Assembly (NCBI RefSeq): GCF_014199335.1
Contig: NZ_JACIJI010000004.1
Location: 186,001-250,000, forward strand
Source of the DNA: Stakelama sediminis
Lineage (GTDB): Bacteria > Pseudomonadota > Alphaproteobacteria > Sphingomonadales > Sphingomonadaceae
Length of the DNA: 64,000 nucleotides
Direction of reading: 5' to 3'
Shown here: positions 17,556 to 27,594 of the stretch, piece by piece
Numbering within the stretch: the stretch's first letter is position 1
Layout of the letters: each line of letters starts with the position of its first letter
Program-made: the position numbers and the translations under genes
Notes under the pieces: generated by a model
What the model was told of the DNA's origin: nothing
Seen by the model: the letters and a program-made list of their open reading frames with translations, nothing else
Databases searched by the model: none

Positions 17556-18293
17556 ATGATGACGACTTCGCCTTCGACCCACGGGCATGTGGAAAGCACG
17601 ACGCTGCTGATCGTCGATGACGACCGCGCGATCCGTGACCTGCTGGGACGCAGCCTGTCCGCCCATGGCTATCGTGTCCTGACCGCCGCGAATGTTCGGG
17701 AAATGGAGGATATGCTGGCATGTGAGTCGGTCGATCTGATCCTGCTCGATATCATGATGCCCGGCGAGGATGGCCTGTCCGCCTGTCGCAGGCTGACGGA
17801 CGGAGATGGCCCGCCGGTGGTTTTTCTGAGCGCGCTGGGCGAGGAGCCGGATCGCATTGCCGGGCTGGAGACAGGGGCAAGCCATTATCTGCCGAAGCCG
17901 TGCAGCGCGCGCGAGGTGCTGGCGACAGTGCGCGCCGCGCTGCGTCATCGCGATAGCGCGCAACCGCTGGAGCGCCGGGTCTATGGCTTCAGCGAGGGCT
18001 GGCGGATCGATCTTACTTCGCACGAGCTGTTCGATCCCGATGACATTCTCGTCGACCTGACCGATGGCGAATTTGCGGTGCTGCGCGCCTTTATCGAACG
18101 TCCGCGCCGGGTGTTGCCGCGCGAAACCCTGCTGGAAGCGGCGCGCGGACCGGATACCGAATCCTTTGACCGTGCCATCGATGTGCAGGTCAGCCGGTTG
18201 CGCCGCAAGCTGAAGGCGACCGACGGCACGATCATCCGCACCGTCCGCAACGAAGGCTATATGTTCGCGCCGCCGGTGACGCGCATCCTATGA
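17556..18293 (+). CDS. OmpR-family response regulator
   Basis: A 245-residue response regulator. Receiver domain (residues about 12-125): TTLLIVDDDRAIRDLLGRSL acidic pocket, phospho-acceptor D65 in LILLDIMMPGEDG, switch residue region VVFLSALGE, conserved lysine in YLPKPCSAREVL. Winged-helix DNA-binding domain (about 145-240): DLTDGEFAVLRAFIERPRRVLPRETLLEAA, FDRAIDVQVSRLRRKL, TIIRTVRNEGYMF. ATG 17556 (or 17559) is chosen because the receiver begins within about 12 residues; an upstream in-frame ATG at 17469 would add an unrelated tail. Overlaps the cognate kinase gene (ATGA). Confidence 0.94.
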   Translation: MMTTSPSTHGHVESTTLLIVDDDRAIRDLLGRSLSAHGYRVLTAANVREMEDMLACESVDLILLDIMMPGEDGLSACRRLTDGDGPPVVFLSALGEEPDRIAGLETGASHYLPKPCSAREVLATVRAALRHRDSAQPLERRVYGFSEGWRIDLTSHELFDPDDILVDLTDGEFAVLRAFIERPRRVLPRETLLEAARGPDTESFDRAIDVQVSRLRRKLKATDGTIIRTVRNEGYMFAPPVTRIL

Positions 18294-19603
18294 AAGCCCG
18301 CCGCTGGCCGCTTTTCTGGCGCATTTTCGGACTGATGCTGCTGACCCTGCTGCTGGTGCAGGCGATCAATTTCGCGCTCGTCATGCTGATGCCGCCGCCG
18401 CAGCTCAATATCAGCACCTTGCCGGAGGTTGCGGCCGCGCTGCGCGGTAAGGGCGACGACAAGGCGCTGATCGTGAGCGACGGTGAGGCCGCCGTTCGGA
18501 GGGAGGAAACCTTTCGCGACAAGCGGCTGGAAGGCCGGCTTGCACTGATGCTCGGCGTGCCTGCTGAGGATGTGCGCATTCGTTCGATGCATCCCCATGA
18601 AGGGCATCCGCCCGACGCCTTTATCGAAAAGCACCGGCGCCCGCCGGAGCTTGCCGGTATTCGTACCCAGCCGTTTCTGTTCGGCGATTTCACGGTGTCC
18701 GCGCGGGTCGACGGCACATGGCGGACGGTGCGTCCCAGATACGGTTTTATCGCGCCCTGGCGGCGGCGGGCGTTGCTATGGCTGGTCGTTGCCATATTGG
18801 TGGTTGCGCCGTTTGCCTGGTTGCTCGCGCACGGGCTGGCCCGACCGATCCGGCTTTTCGCTTCTGCGGCGGAACGGCTGGGCCGCGATCCGAAAGCGCC
18901 GCCGCTGGCGATGAAGGGACCGCCCGAAATCAGCGATGCGGCGGCCGCGTTCAACGAGATGCAGGCGCGGCTCAATCGCTATGTCGAGGATCGCACCACC
19001 CTGATGGCGGCGATCGCACATGATTTGCGCACCCCGCTGATGCGGATGGGTCTGCGGCTGGAGCATGCTCCGCCGGAAGTGCGGGAAGCCTGTGAAGACG
19101 ATATCCGCGACATGGAGCATATGATCGCGGCGGTGATGGCCTTTGTTCGCGATATGGCGCGTACTTCGCAACGGCATCGGTTGGACCTGAGGGCGCTGGC
19201 CGAAAGCGTGACTGACGGGTTCAGCGATGCGGGTGGCGCGGTGATGCTGCAATCGGGCGGGCCGGTCGTGCTTGACGGCGATGCACCGGCGCTGAAGGCG
19301 ATGTTGTCGAATCTGATCGGCAATGCGCTGAACTATGCGGGCAGTGCTACCGTATCGCTGGGTCGCGAAAACGGCAGCGCAGTGATCGAGGTGCGCGATA
19401 CCGGGCCGGGTATGGCACCGGAAGATATCGAGCGCGCTTTCGAGCCCTTTTTCCGGGCCGAACGCTCGCGCAATCGCGATACCGGCGGGATTGGACTTGG
19501 TCTTGCCAGTGCGCGGACAGTGGCGCGGGCGCATGGTGGCGACATCACCCTGTCCAACCGTTCCGGCGGCGGTCTGCTTGCCCGGGTGACGCTGCCGGTC
19601 TGA
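18290..19603 (+). CDS. Membrane sensor histidine kinase (EnvZ/CpxA type)
   Basis: A 437-residue inner-membrane kinase paired with the preceding regulator. Helix 1 WRIFGLMLLTLLLVQAINFA, a periplasmic sensor loop of about 130 residues rich in charged residues (APPPQLNISTLPEV through the GDFTVSARVDG stretch), helix 2 ALLWLVVAILVVAPFAWLLA, a HAMP linker (RPIRLFASAAERLGRDPKAPPL), a HisKA domain with phospho-acceptor H244 in AIAHDLRTPLMRMGLRLE, and HATPase motifs N (LIGNALNYAG), G1 (VRDTGPGMAPED), F (FEPFFRAERSRN) and G2 (GIGLGLASARTVARAHGG). Next gene downstream encodes an EF-hand lipoprotein, suggesting an envelope or divalent-metal signal. Confidence 0.94.
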   Translation: MKARRWPLFWRIFGLMLLTLLLVQAINFALVMLMPPPQLNISTLPEVAAALRGKGDDKALIVSDGEAAVRREETFRDKRLEGRLALMLGVPAEDVRIRSMHPHEGHPPDAFIEKHRRPPELAGIRTQPFLFGDFTVSARVDGTWRTVRPRYGFIAPWRRRALLWLVVAILVVAPFAWLLAHGLARPIRLFASAAERLGRDPKAPPLAMKGPPEISDAAAAFNEMQARLNRYVEDRTTLMAAIAHDLRTPLMRMGLRLEHAPPEVREACEDDIRDMEHMIAAVMAFVRDMARTSQRHRLDLRALAESVTDGFSDAGGAVMLQSGGPVVLDGDAPALKAMLSNLIGNALNYAGSATVSLGRENGSAVIEVRDTGPGMAPEDIERAFEPFFRAERSRNRDTGGIGLGLASARTVARAHGGDITLSNRSGGGLLARVTLPV

Positions 19604-19671
19604 ACCCGGACACATGACAGCAATATGGGCAGCGCACGCCACCCTTCTTTTCAAGGCGGGAAGGGGCGAAC

Positions 19672-20463
19672 ATGCGCAAACTGGCGATCATCGGGACATT
19701 GCTGACGCTGGCCGGATGCGCGGCCGGAGGTCATCCGCATTTCCGTGGACCGCCTCCGCCCGGACATCGCGGCGGGCCGGAAGGACCGGGGGGGCATCGT
19801 GACGGTCGCCTTTTTCTCAGCCCGATGGGAGAGCCCTTCCGGGCGGAAGGCGGCATATCCGGCGCTGCCCTGTGGTTCAGGGAAACCGACGCAAACAGCG
19901 ATGGTGTGCTGACGCAGGACGAGTTCGAAAAGGATGCGGCGCGGTTCTTCAAGGTGCTTGACCGCAACGGCGATGGCGAAATCGATCCCGATGAGGTCGC
20001 TTATTATGAAAAGGTGCTGGTGCCGGAAAGCGGTGGCGGCGAACGTCCTGTGGGCGGACCGGGAGAGGCAGGCGGTCATCCCGGCGGTGGACGACATGGC
20101 CCAGGCGGTGGAGGCGGGATGCGCGGACCGGGTGAAGGCGGCGGTGGAAGGCACGGCCACGGCGGCGGAGGCATGGGGCGCGACGGAGGTGGCGGAGGCG
20201 AGGGACGCAGTGGCGGCGGTTCGGCTGAGGCTATGCCTGACTATGCCGATATGGGCGCGGCGCGATACAGCTATCTGCCTTTGCCCGAACCGATCACCGC
20301 AGCCGACACCAATTTCGATGCCAGTGTCTCACTCGACGAGTTTCTGCGCGCGGCCGACCGACGTTTCGCGCTGCTCGACAAGAATCACGACGGCAAGATC
20401 ACCCGCGCCGAACTACCTCGGATCGGCGGTGGGGAAGGACGGCATCGTCGTCGTCGCCATTAG
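19672..20463 (+). CDS. EF-hand calcium-binding lipoprotein with Gly-rich linker
   Basis: A 263-residue envelope lipoprotein. Signal MRKLAIIGTLLTLAGC gives lipidated C16. Two pairs of EF-hand loops: DANSDGVLTQDE (73-84) and DRNGDGEIDPDE (97-108), then DTNFDASVSLDE (212-223; Ala replaces the usual Gly at loop position 6, so possibly weak) and DKNHDGKITRAE (236-247). The pairs are separated by about 70 residues of Gly/His/Arg-rich low-complexity sequence, and the protein ends in a basic HRRRRH tail. Strong GGAAGGGG ribosome site. It follows the two-component genes by 68 bases on the same strand and may belong to their regulon. Function beyond calcium or metal binding is unknown. Confidence 0.85.
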   Translation: MRKLAIIGTLLTLAGCAAGGHPHFRGPPPPGHRGGPEGPGGHRDGRLFLSPMGEPFRAEGGISGAALWFRETDANSDGVLTQDEFEKDAARFFKVLDRNGDGEIDPDEVAYYEKVLVPESGGGERPVGGPGEAGGHPGGGRHGPGGGGGMRGPGEGGGGRHGHGGGGMGRDGGGGGEGRSGGGSAEAMPDYADMGAARYSYLPLPEPITAADTNFDASVSLDEFLRAADRRFALLDKNHDGKITRAELPRIGGGEGRHRRRRH

Positions 20464-20483
20464 AAAAGGTGCCGAACGGAAAC

Positions 20484-20511
20484 CGGGCAGGCGGATCTAT
20501 ACGCCTGCCCG
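20484..20511. terminator. Bidirectional hairpin between convergent genes
   Basis: CGGGCAGGCG and CGCCTGCCCG form a perfect 10-bp stem with an 8-base loop (GATCTATA) in the 55 bases between the convergent EF-hand and Spy-like genes. Position and symmetry fit a shared terminator; U-tracts are weak on both sides. Confidence 0.65.
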
Positions 20512-20518
20512 ATATGGA

Positions 20519-21070
20519 TCAGCCCTGTGGCGGACCGTCCGGCCCCATTGGACCGCCATGTCCCCCATGTCCGCCCGGGCCACCATGCCCGCCAGGGCGA
20601 CCGGGACCACCAGGCCGATGCGGACCAAAGCCGCCCATGGGGCCATGAGAAAGCCGCATCAGGGCATCGAAACGCTGCTGCTGACCACTGTCGAGACTTT
20701 CATAAAAGGCCTTGAGCGCGGCAATATGCTTCTGCTCCCGGTCAGAGCGTTCGGCCGCATGCTTTTGCATGTCCGCCAGCCGCTGTTCGAACGATGGCGG
20801 TGACGCAGGCTGCCGGTCCATGCCCTTGCCGCCTTCCTTGCGACCGGGACCGCCGGGGGGTGGAGGCGGCATGGTGGTCTTCAGCAGCGCGTCGAGCGCC
20901 GAACGCTGATCGGGGCGAAGTTGCAGCAACAGTGCCATATCATCGGCATGCTGTTTCTGCATGGCGGCGCGTGCTGCCGCTTTCGGCGCGCCATCACCGG
21001 GTGGTTGCTGGGCGATAGCGGGTGTGCCGAGCATCAACATGCCCGCTGCAATCATGACTGGTTTGAACAA
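20519..21070 (-). CDS. Spy/CpxP-like (LTxxQ) periplasmic protein
   Basis: A 183-residue exported protein. Start TTG 21070 is chosen because AGGAGG lies five bases upstream; the next in-frame ATG (21055) would be too far from that site. Signal peptide LFKPVMIAAGMLMLGTPAIAQ. The mature part is helical with two LTxxQ-like motifs (LRPDQRSALDALL and LDSGQQQRFDALM), as in the Spy/CpxP periplasmic chaperone and stress-sensor family. The C-terminal 35 residues are Gly/Pro/His-rich (HGGPGGHGGHGG), a plausible metal-binding tail. Convergent with the EF-hand lipoprotein; both are low-complexity envelope proteins beside a two-component system. Confidence 0.82.
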   Translation of the reverse strand: MFKPVMIAAGMLMLGTPAIAQQPPGDGAPKAAARAAMQKQHADDMALLLQLRPDQRSALDALLKTTMPPPPPGGPGRKEGGKGMDRQPASPPSFEQRLADMQKHAAERSDREQKHIAALKAFYESLDSGQQQRFDALMRLSHGPMGGFGPHRPGGPGRPGGHGGPGGHGGHGGPMGPDGPPQG

Positions 21071-21129
21071 GATTCCCTCCTTTAACGGAGCGCCACTATT
21101 TCGCCTCAATTGTGTCGGCGGAATTTCCG

Positions 21130-21309
21130 TCAGCCGAGCAATCCGGTTGCGCGCCACCGACGGGTGACCGGAGAGCGGATCAGCAACTGCCCGCACCGGC
21201 TGCATCGGGCATGCGGCAGATCGGGTTGTCCGCGAAGCTCTTCTGGTGAAAGGCGGGAATTTCCTGCCCTGTGGCGTCCGTCGGCGCACCCCGGTTTGCT
21301 GATCGACAT
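21130..21309 (-). CDS. Small 59-residue CxxC protein, function unknown
   Basis: A short gene in the gap between the Spy-like gene and the large symporter-kinase gene. Its ATG at 21309 is preceded by a perfect AGGAGG with a five-base spacer, the best reason to call it. The product has 59 residues, basic overall, with C8, an ARCSRCGQLLIRSP segment (CxxC, zinc-ribbon-like half) and a basic RRWRATGLLG end. No signal peptide. The Spy-like gene follows 59 bases downstream on the same strand. I do not recognise a family; a single CxxC could bind metal as a dimer. Confidence 0.6.
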   Translation of the reverse strand: MSISKPGCADGRHRAGNSRLSPEELRGQPDLPHARCSRCGQLLIRSPVTRRWRATGLLG

Positions 21310-21443
21310 AGCAGCCTCCTGTCCGTGTCAGGCTGACGGTCAAGCATGTCCCGTATATTTCAGGCATTTCGCAACGGCTTGTCGCTGTACGACGGGCGGT
21401 GCTTCGCTTACGAAGATGAGGAGGGGGGAACCGTTGCCGCATT
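21310..21443. promoter_or_regulatory. Divergent spacer before crbS-type gene
   Basis: The 134 bases between the small CxxC gene and the symporter-kinase must hold both promoters. A GAGGGGGGAA ribosome site lies about 12 bases before ATG 21444. I see no clear dyad or -35/-10 pair. Confidence 0.4.
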
Positions 21444-24400
21444 ATGTCGCCGTCGATCCACAGCTATGCGATCATCGCGGTCCCGCTTGCCTTCGCGGCC
21501 AGCCTGTTCGTGTTCGCCGCGATTGTCGAACGGCATCGCCGACGGTTTGAAAACAGTACATGGCGCCGCCACGCCTATGCATTGGCGCTGGGCGTATATT
21601 GCACGAGCTGGACGTATTTCGGTGCAGTAGGGACTGCCGCGACGGCGGGCTGGGACTATCTGCCCATCTATATCGGTCCGCTGATCCTGCTGGTGTTCGC
21701 GCCCGGCCTGCTGCGTCGGCTGGTCAGCGTCGTCCAAAGCGAAGGCGCGACCAGCATTTCGGACTTTATCGGATCGCGTTTCGGCAAGAGCCGCGGACTG
21801 GCGGCGCTGGTTACGGTGACGGCGATCCTGGGCATCATACCCTATATCGCGCTGCAATTGCGCTCCGTCGGCGCGGCGTTCGCAACCGTCGGCGGTGCGC
21901 GTGGAATCGTGGCGCCGATGGCGATCGCGGCGATCCTGTTCGCCTGTTTCGCACTATTGTTCGGCACGCGGCGATATGATGCGGCGGCGCGTAATGAGGG
22001 ATTGCTCTACGCAACGGCATTGGAATCGCTGGTAAAGCTGTTGGCGTTCGGTTCGATCGGCATTTTCGCGCTCTGGCTGCTTGCTGATGCGGGGCCGGGC
22101 TTGCGGTCGGCGGCATGGGGGCAGTTCGTGCACGCTTTCGCGCCGCAGGGTATCGGGATCGGTCTGGTGGTCGTCACCGGGATTTCCATGGCGGCGATTC
22201 TGTGTCTGCCGCGCCAGTTCTATATCAGCGTGATCGAAGCGCGCGGCGGAAGCGATCTGGTAAACGCCCGCTGGATATTCGCACTCTATCTGCTGCTCAT
22301 GGTGCTGATCGTTCTTCCCGTCACCGTGGCAGGGCTGGCCATTCTGCCTGCGCATGTGTCGCCCGATCTCTATGTGCTGGCGCTGCCGCTGTCCCATGGT
22401 TCGACTTCTCTGACATTGCTGGCCTTTATGGGCGGTGTGGCGGCGGCGACCGGCATGGTGGTGGTGGAAACCATTGCGCTGGGTACGATGGTGTCGAACG
22501 ATCTGGTTGCACCGTTGCTGTTACGCGGGACGGCTACGTCCGGACGCGACTTTTCAAACCGGCTGCTGACGGTTCGGCGCGGCGCGATGATTGCGGTGAT
22601 CGCAGTGGCGTTGCTGTGGGCGGCCAATGTTCGGGCGGACGAGCGGCTGGCGTCCATCGGGCAGATCGCCTTTGCCGCGATGGCCCTGATCGCGCCATTC
22701 CTGCTGATCGCGCTGCGTAAGCCCAATAACGATGCGCTGGCGGCAAAGCTGGCGCTGACCGGTGGCTTGCTGGTGTGGCTCTATACGCTCGCCTTGCCGC
22801 CGGTATTGCCGCAGCGCTGGCTGGCCGGCCTGTCGAATACGCTGATCGACCCGCATCATCTGTTCGAAATCGGTCATGCCGATGCGCTGTCCCATGGCGT
22901 TCTGTGGAGCCTCGGTATCACGTTGCTCGTCTATGCGCTGGTCACGGCGCGGCGGGTGCAGCCCGGCATTGCGGTGCTGCCGATCAGCGCAGCGCAGCCC
23001 GGCAATATCCGCGATATTCGCGGGCTGACCGAATTCACGGGACGCTTTGTCGGCCATGATACCGCAGTGCGCGCCTTTGCCGATGTGGATGCGCTGGCCC
23101 CGCTGACGCCACAGGATGCGCGGCGTGCGGAGCGTTTGATCGCTGGGGTCGTCGGGGCCCCGTCTGCCCATGCCCTGATCGCATCGGCAATCTCCGGTGC
23201 GCGCTTCAGCTATGAAGATGCTGCGCGAATGCTGAATGCCTCCGGTCAGAGCCTGCAGTTTTCAAAGGATCTGCTGGCGGCCACGCTGGAACATATCGAC
23301 CCCGGCGTCAGTGTGGTTGACGGCGATCTGCGCCTGATCGCCTGGAACAGCCGCTATCTGGAACTGTTCGCCTATCCGCCCGACATGGTGCGGGTCGGTA
23401 CGCCGGTCGCCGACCTGATCCGGTTCAATGCGGAGCGCGGCGATTGCGGGCCCGGTGAAGTCGATGTCCATGTCGAGCGCCGGGTGGAGCATTTGCGACG
23501 CGGGGCAGCGCACAGTTTCGAACGCCGTCGCTATGACGGACGCGTGCTGAAGATCGTCGGCGGCCCGATGCCCGGTGGCGGCTATGTCACCTGTTTCACC
23601 GATGTCACGTCAGAAGCGCGGGCTCGCGAAGCCTTGCTGCGCTCGCGCGCGGAACTGGAAGACCGGGTCACTGCGCGGACTGCCGAACTGACCGATGCAA
23701 ATGCGAAGCTGGCTGATGCCGACCGTGAAAAAACCCGTTTCCTTGCTGCCGCCAGCCACGACCTGCTGCAACCGCTGCACGCTGCGCGATTGTTCGGGAC
23801 GGCGTTGCGGCGGGGGCTGGATGCGCGTTCGGGGGATATTGCCGACCGGCTCGACCAGTCGATCGGCGCGGCCGAGGAATTGCTACGCACGCTGCTCGAT
23901 ATTTCGAAGCTCGACAGCGGAGGTATTCAGCCTGAAGCACGACCGGTCTCGTTGCCGCCATTGCTGACGGAAATCGCCGGACGGTTCCAGCCGCTGGCGC
24001 AGGAAAAGGGGCTGGCGCTGCGGATCGGCCCGGTGTCGGGGAACGTGCATAGCGATCCGGCGCTGTTGCGTTCGGTGGTGCAGAATTTTCTGTCGAATGC
24101 GGTGCGTTATACCGCACGGGGCAGTATCCTGATCGGCACGCGGCGGCGCAGGCGCGACGGCGCGTGGCAGGTCGGGATCAGCGTCGTCGATACCGGCCGT
24201 GGGATTGCCGAAGCCGACCAGCGCCGCATCTTTCGTGAGTTCGCACGTATCGGCGGTGAGGAGGAAGTTGCCGGAATCGGACTGGGGCTGGCGATTGTCG
24301 ATCGCATTACGAGGCTGATCGGCGGAGCAGTGACGCTGCACTCCCGCACCGGGAGGGGGAGCGCCTTTACGATATGGCTGCCGTTAGTGGCCGACGGCGA

Positions 24401-24809
24401 ACAGGTGGCCATTTCCCTGCGCGAGCAGCCCCCCGGTTCTTCCGAAGAGGCTATGCCGCATACCGTGCTGGTGGTGGACGATGATGCGGCCATCGTCGCG
24501 GCGACCCGGACCTTGCTGGAACAGAGGGGGCATCGGGTATTCGGGTGTGGCGGGGCTGGTCAGGCACTGCCCCTGGCAAAGCGATGCGACGTGGCGCTGG
24601 TCGATTTCCGTCTGGGTGAAGCAGAAGACGGATTGTCGCTGATCGAGCGTCTGCGTGCAGTCAATCCGTCCCTGCGGGCTGCGTTGGTGACGTCGGAAAG
24701 CAGTTCGGCCCTGCATCGTCGTGCGGAGGCGCTGGCGGTGCCGGTGCTGCTGAAGCCGGTTGCCGGAAAAGTGCTGGAAGCGTTTGTGGCGGGCCACGCC
24801 GTCGATTGA
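21444..24809 (+). CDS. crbS: Hybrid sensor kinase with sodium/solute symporter domain (CrbS type)
   Basis: A 1121-residue membrane sensor. Residues 1-500 form a 13-helix sodium:solute symporter-like module (VYCTSWTYFGAVGTAATAGWDYLPIYIGP near the start, EGATSISDFIGSRFGKS). A PAS domain follows (about 600-720; LAATLEHIDPGVSVVDGDLRLIAWN), then a coiled coil, a HisKA domain with H772 in AAASHDLLQPLHAARLF, a HATPase domain (NFLSNAVRYT, VDTGRGIAE, GIGLGLAIVDRITRLIGG) and a C-terminal receiver with D1054 in VALVDFRLGEAEDG. This is the domain order of CrbS/MxtR kinases, which with LuxR-type CrbR switch on acetyl-CoA synthetase in Vibrio and Pseudomonas. The convergent crbR-acs pair two bases away supports that reading; the ligand, or whether it transports at all, is unknown. 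Confidence 0.88.
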   Translation: MSPSIHSYAIIAVPLAFAASLFVFAAIVERHRRRFENSTWRRHAYALALGVYCTSWTYFGAVGTAATAGWDYLPIYIGPLILLVFAPGLLRRLVSVVQSEGATSISDFIGSRFGKSRGLAALVTVTAILGIIPYIALQLRSVGAAFATVGGARGIVAPMAIAAILFACFALLFGTRRYDAAARNEGLLYATALESLVKLLAFGSIGIFALWLLADAGPGLRSAAWGQFVHAFAPQGIGIGLVVVTGISMAAILCLPRQFYISVIEARGGSDLVNARWIFALYLLLMVLIVLPVTVAGLAILPAHVSPDLYVLALPLSHGSTSLTLLAFMGGVAAATGMVVVETIALGTMVSNDLVAPLLLRGTATSGRDFSNRLLTVRRGAMIAVIAVALLWAANVRADERLASIGQIAFAAMALIAPFLLIALRKPNNDALAAKLALTGGLLVWLYTLALPPVLPQRWLAGLSNTLIDPHHLFEIGHADALSHGVLWSLGITLLVYALVTARRVQPGIAVLPISAAQPGNIRDIRGLTEFTGRFVGHDTAVRAFADVDALAPLTPQDARRAERLIAGVVGAPSAHALIASAISGARFSYEDAARMLNASGQSLQFSKDLLAATLEHIDPGVSVVDGDLRLIAWNSRYLELFAYPPDMVRVGTPVADLIRFNAERGDCGPGEVDVHVERRVEHLRRGAAHSFERRRYDGRVLKIVGGPMPGGGYVTCFTDVTSEARAREALLRSRAELEDRVTARTAELTDANAKLADADREKTRFLAAASHDLLQPLHAARLFGTALRRGLDARSGDIADRLDQSIGAAEELLRTLLDISKLDSGGIQPEARPVSLPPLLTEIAGRFQPLAQEKGLALRIGPVSGNVHSDPALLRSVVQNFLSNAVRYTARGSILIGTRRRRRDGAWQVGISVVDTGRGIAEADQRRIFREFARIGGEEEVAGIGLGLAIVDRITRLIGGAVTLHSRTGRGSAFTIWLPLVADGEQVAISLREQPPGSSEEAMPHTVLVVDDDAAIVAATRTLLEQRGHRVFGCGGAGQALPLAKRCDVALVDFRLGEAEDGLSLIERLRAVNPSLRAALVTSESSSALHRRAEALAVPVLLKPVAGKVLEAFVAGHAVD

Positions 24810-24811
24810 TC

Positions 24812-25431
24812 TTATGCCGCCGGACCCAGCCCCAGTGCCTGTGCGGCGAGGGCTGCCTGTGTCCGGTTGCGGACGTCCAGCTTGCGCATCACCGCCGTCA
24901 TATGTGCCTTTACCGTCGCTTCAGTGACCGAAAGTTCATAAGCAATCTGTTTGTTGAGCTTGCCCTCCAGCACCGCGAGCAGCACCTTGAGCTGGGTCGG
25001 AGTCAGGCTGGCGACCTCGCGCCGCACTTCTTCGACCGGTTCGTCGGAAGAGTCGGGCAGCGGTTCGTTGCGCAGCGCCGCTTCCAGCGTCTGTTCGATG
25101 GTTGCAAGGTCGCTGTCCTTGCGCAGGAAGCCGACCGCACCGAATGCGCGCACCTCTTCGGCGACTTCCGGGGCGTCAGAACTCGATACGACAAGGATCG
25201 GGATTTGCGGCCGCTCGGCATGGAGCAGGGCAATTCCCGAATAGCCGGTGGCGCCCGGCATTTTCAGGTCAAGCAGGATCAGCCGCAGCGCGTCCGCCTC
25301 TCCGACCGCGCGGGCCGCCGCTGCCAGCGTGCCCGCCTCGATCACCCGTGCGTCGGGCAACACCTCCCGCACCGCCAGGGTCAGTGCCTGACGGAACAGG
25401 GGATGGTCATCCGCGATCAGTACGCTTTCCG

Positions 25432-25435
<4 letters not shown>
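24812..25435 (-). CDS. crbR: LuxR/NarL-family response regulator (CrbR type)
   Basis: A 207-residue response regulator. Receiver: [18 protein letters not shown] acidic pocket, phospho-acceptor D56 in [13 protein letters not shown], then [29 protein letters not shown]-terminal LuxR helix-turn-helix: [47 protein letters not shown] 25435 is the start; it overlaps the acs stop (GTGA), and the receiver begins immediately, so the longer frame to 25645 is rejected. It is thus transcribed after acs, which would give positive feedback if it activates acs as in known CrbR systems. It converges with the kinase gene. Confidence 0.9.
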
Positions 25436-27381
<1,946 letters not shown>

Positions 27382-27480
27382 CTGCGATGCTCCTCTCCAT
27401 GTGCCGGACGCGCCACCTCTTATCGGGCGCGGATACCGTTTTCCGAAAGGATAGGCCCTGCGGCACCCGAACGGAGCCTA

Positions 27481-27510
27481 GACCAAGGTCGTAGAGCTTC
27501 GACCTTGGTC
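27481..27510. promoter_or_regulatory. Double dyad GACCAAGGTC / GACCTTGGTC, candidate CrbR operator
   Basis: Two 10-bp dyads, GACCAAGGTC (27481-27490) and GACCTTGGTC (27501-27510), lie exactly 20 bases apart centre to centre, on the same helix face. Together they also form a perfect 11-bp inverted repeat around GTAGAGCTT. They sit about 100 bases before the acs start and 85 before the porin start. A LuxR/NarL-type dimer such as the nearby CrbR is the obvious candidate binder; the motif was not matched to published sites. Confidence 0.55.
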
Positions 27511-27594
27511 CGGATGGTATGGCTCCGTTTCCCAGCCGATGCTGTCGAATAGCCGGACATAGATCCGGCATCGCAACGGGCAGGGAGAGAGAGG

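Noticed and set aside
20038..20230. Gly-rich stretch considered as a DNA tandem repeat
   Set aside because: The bases are not a regular repeat; it is low-complexity coding sequence inside the EF-hand lipoprotein.
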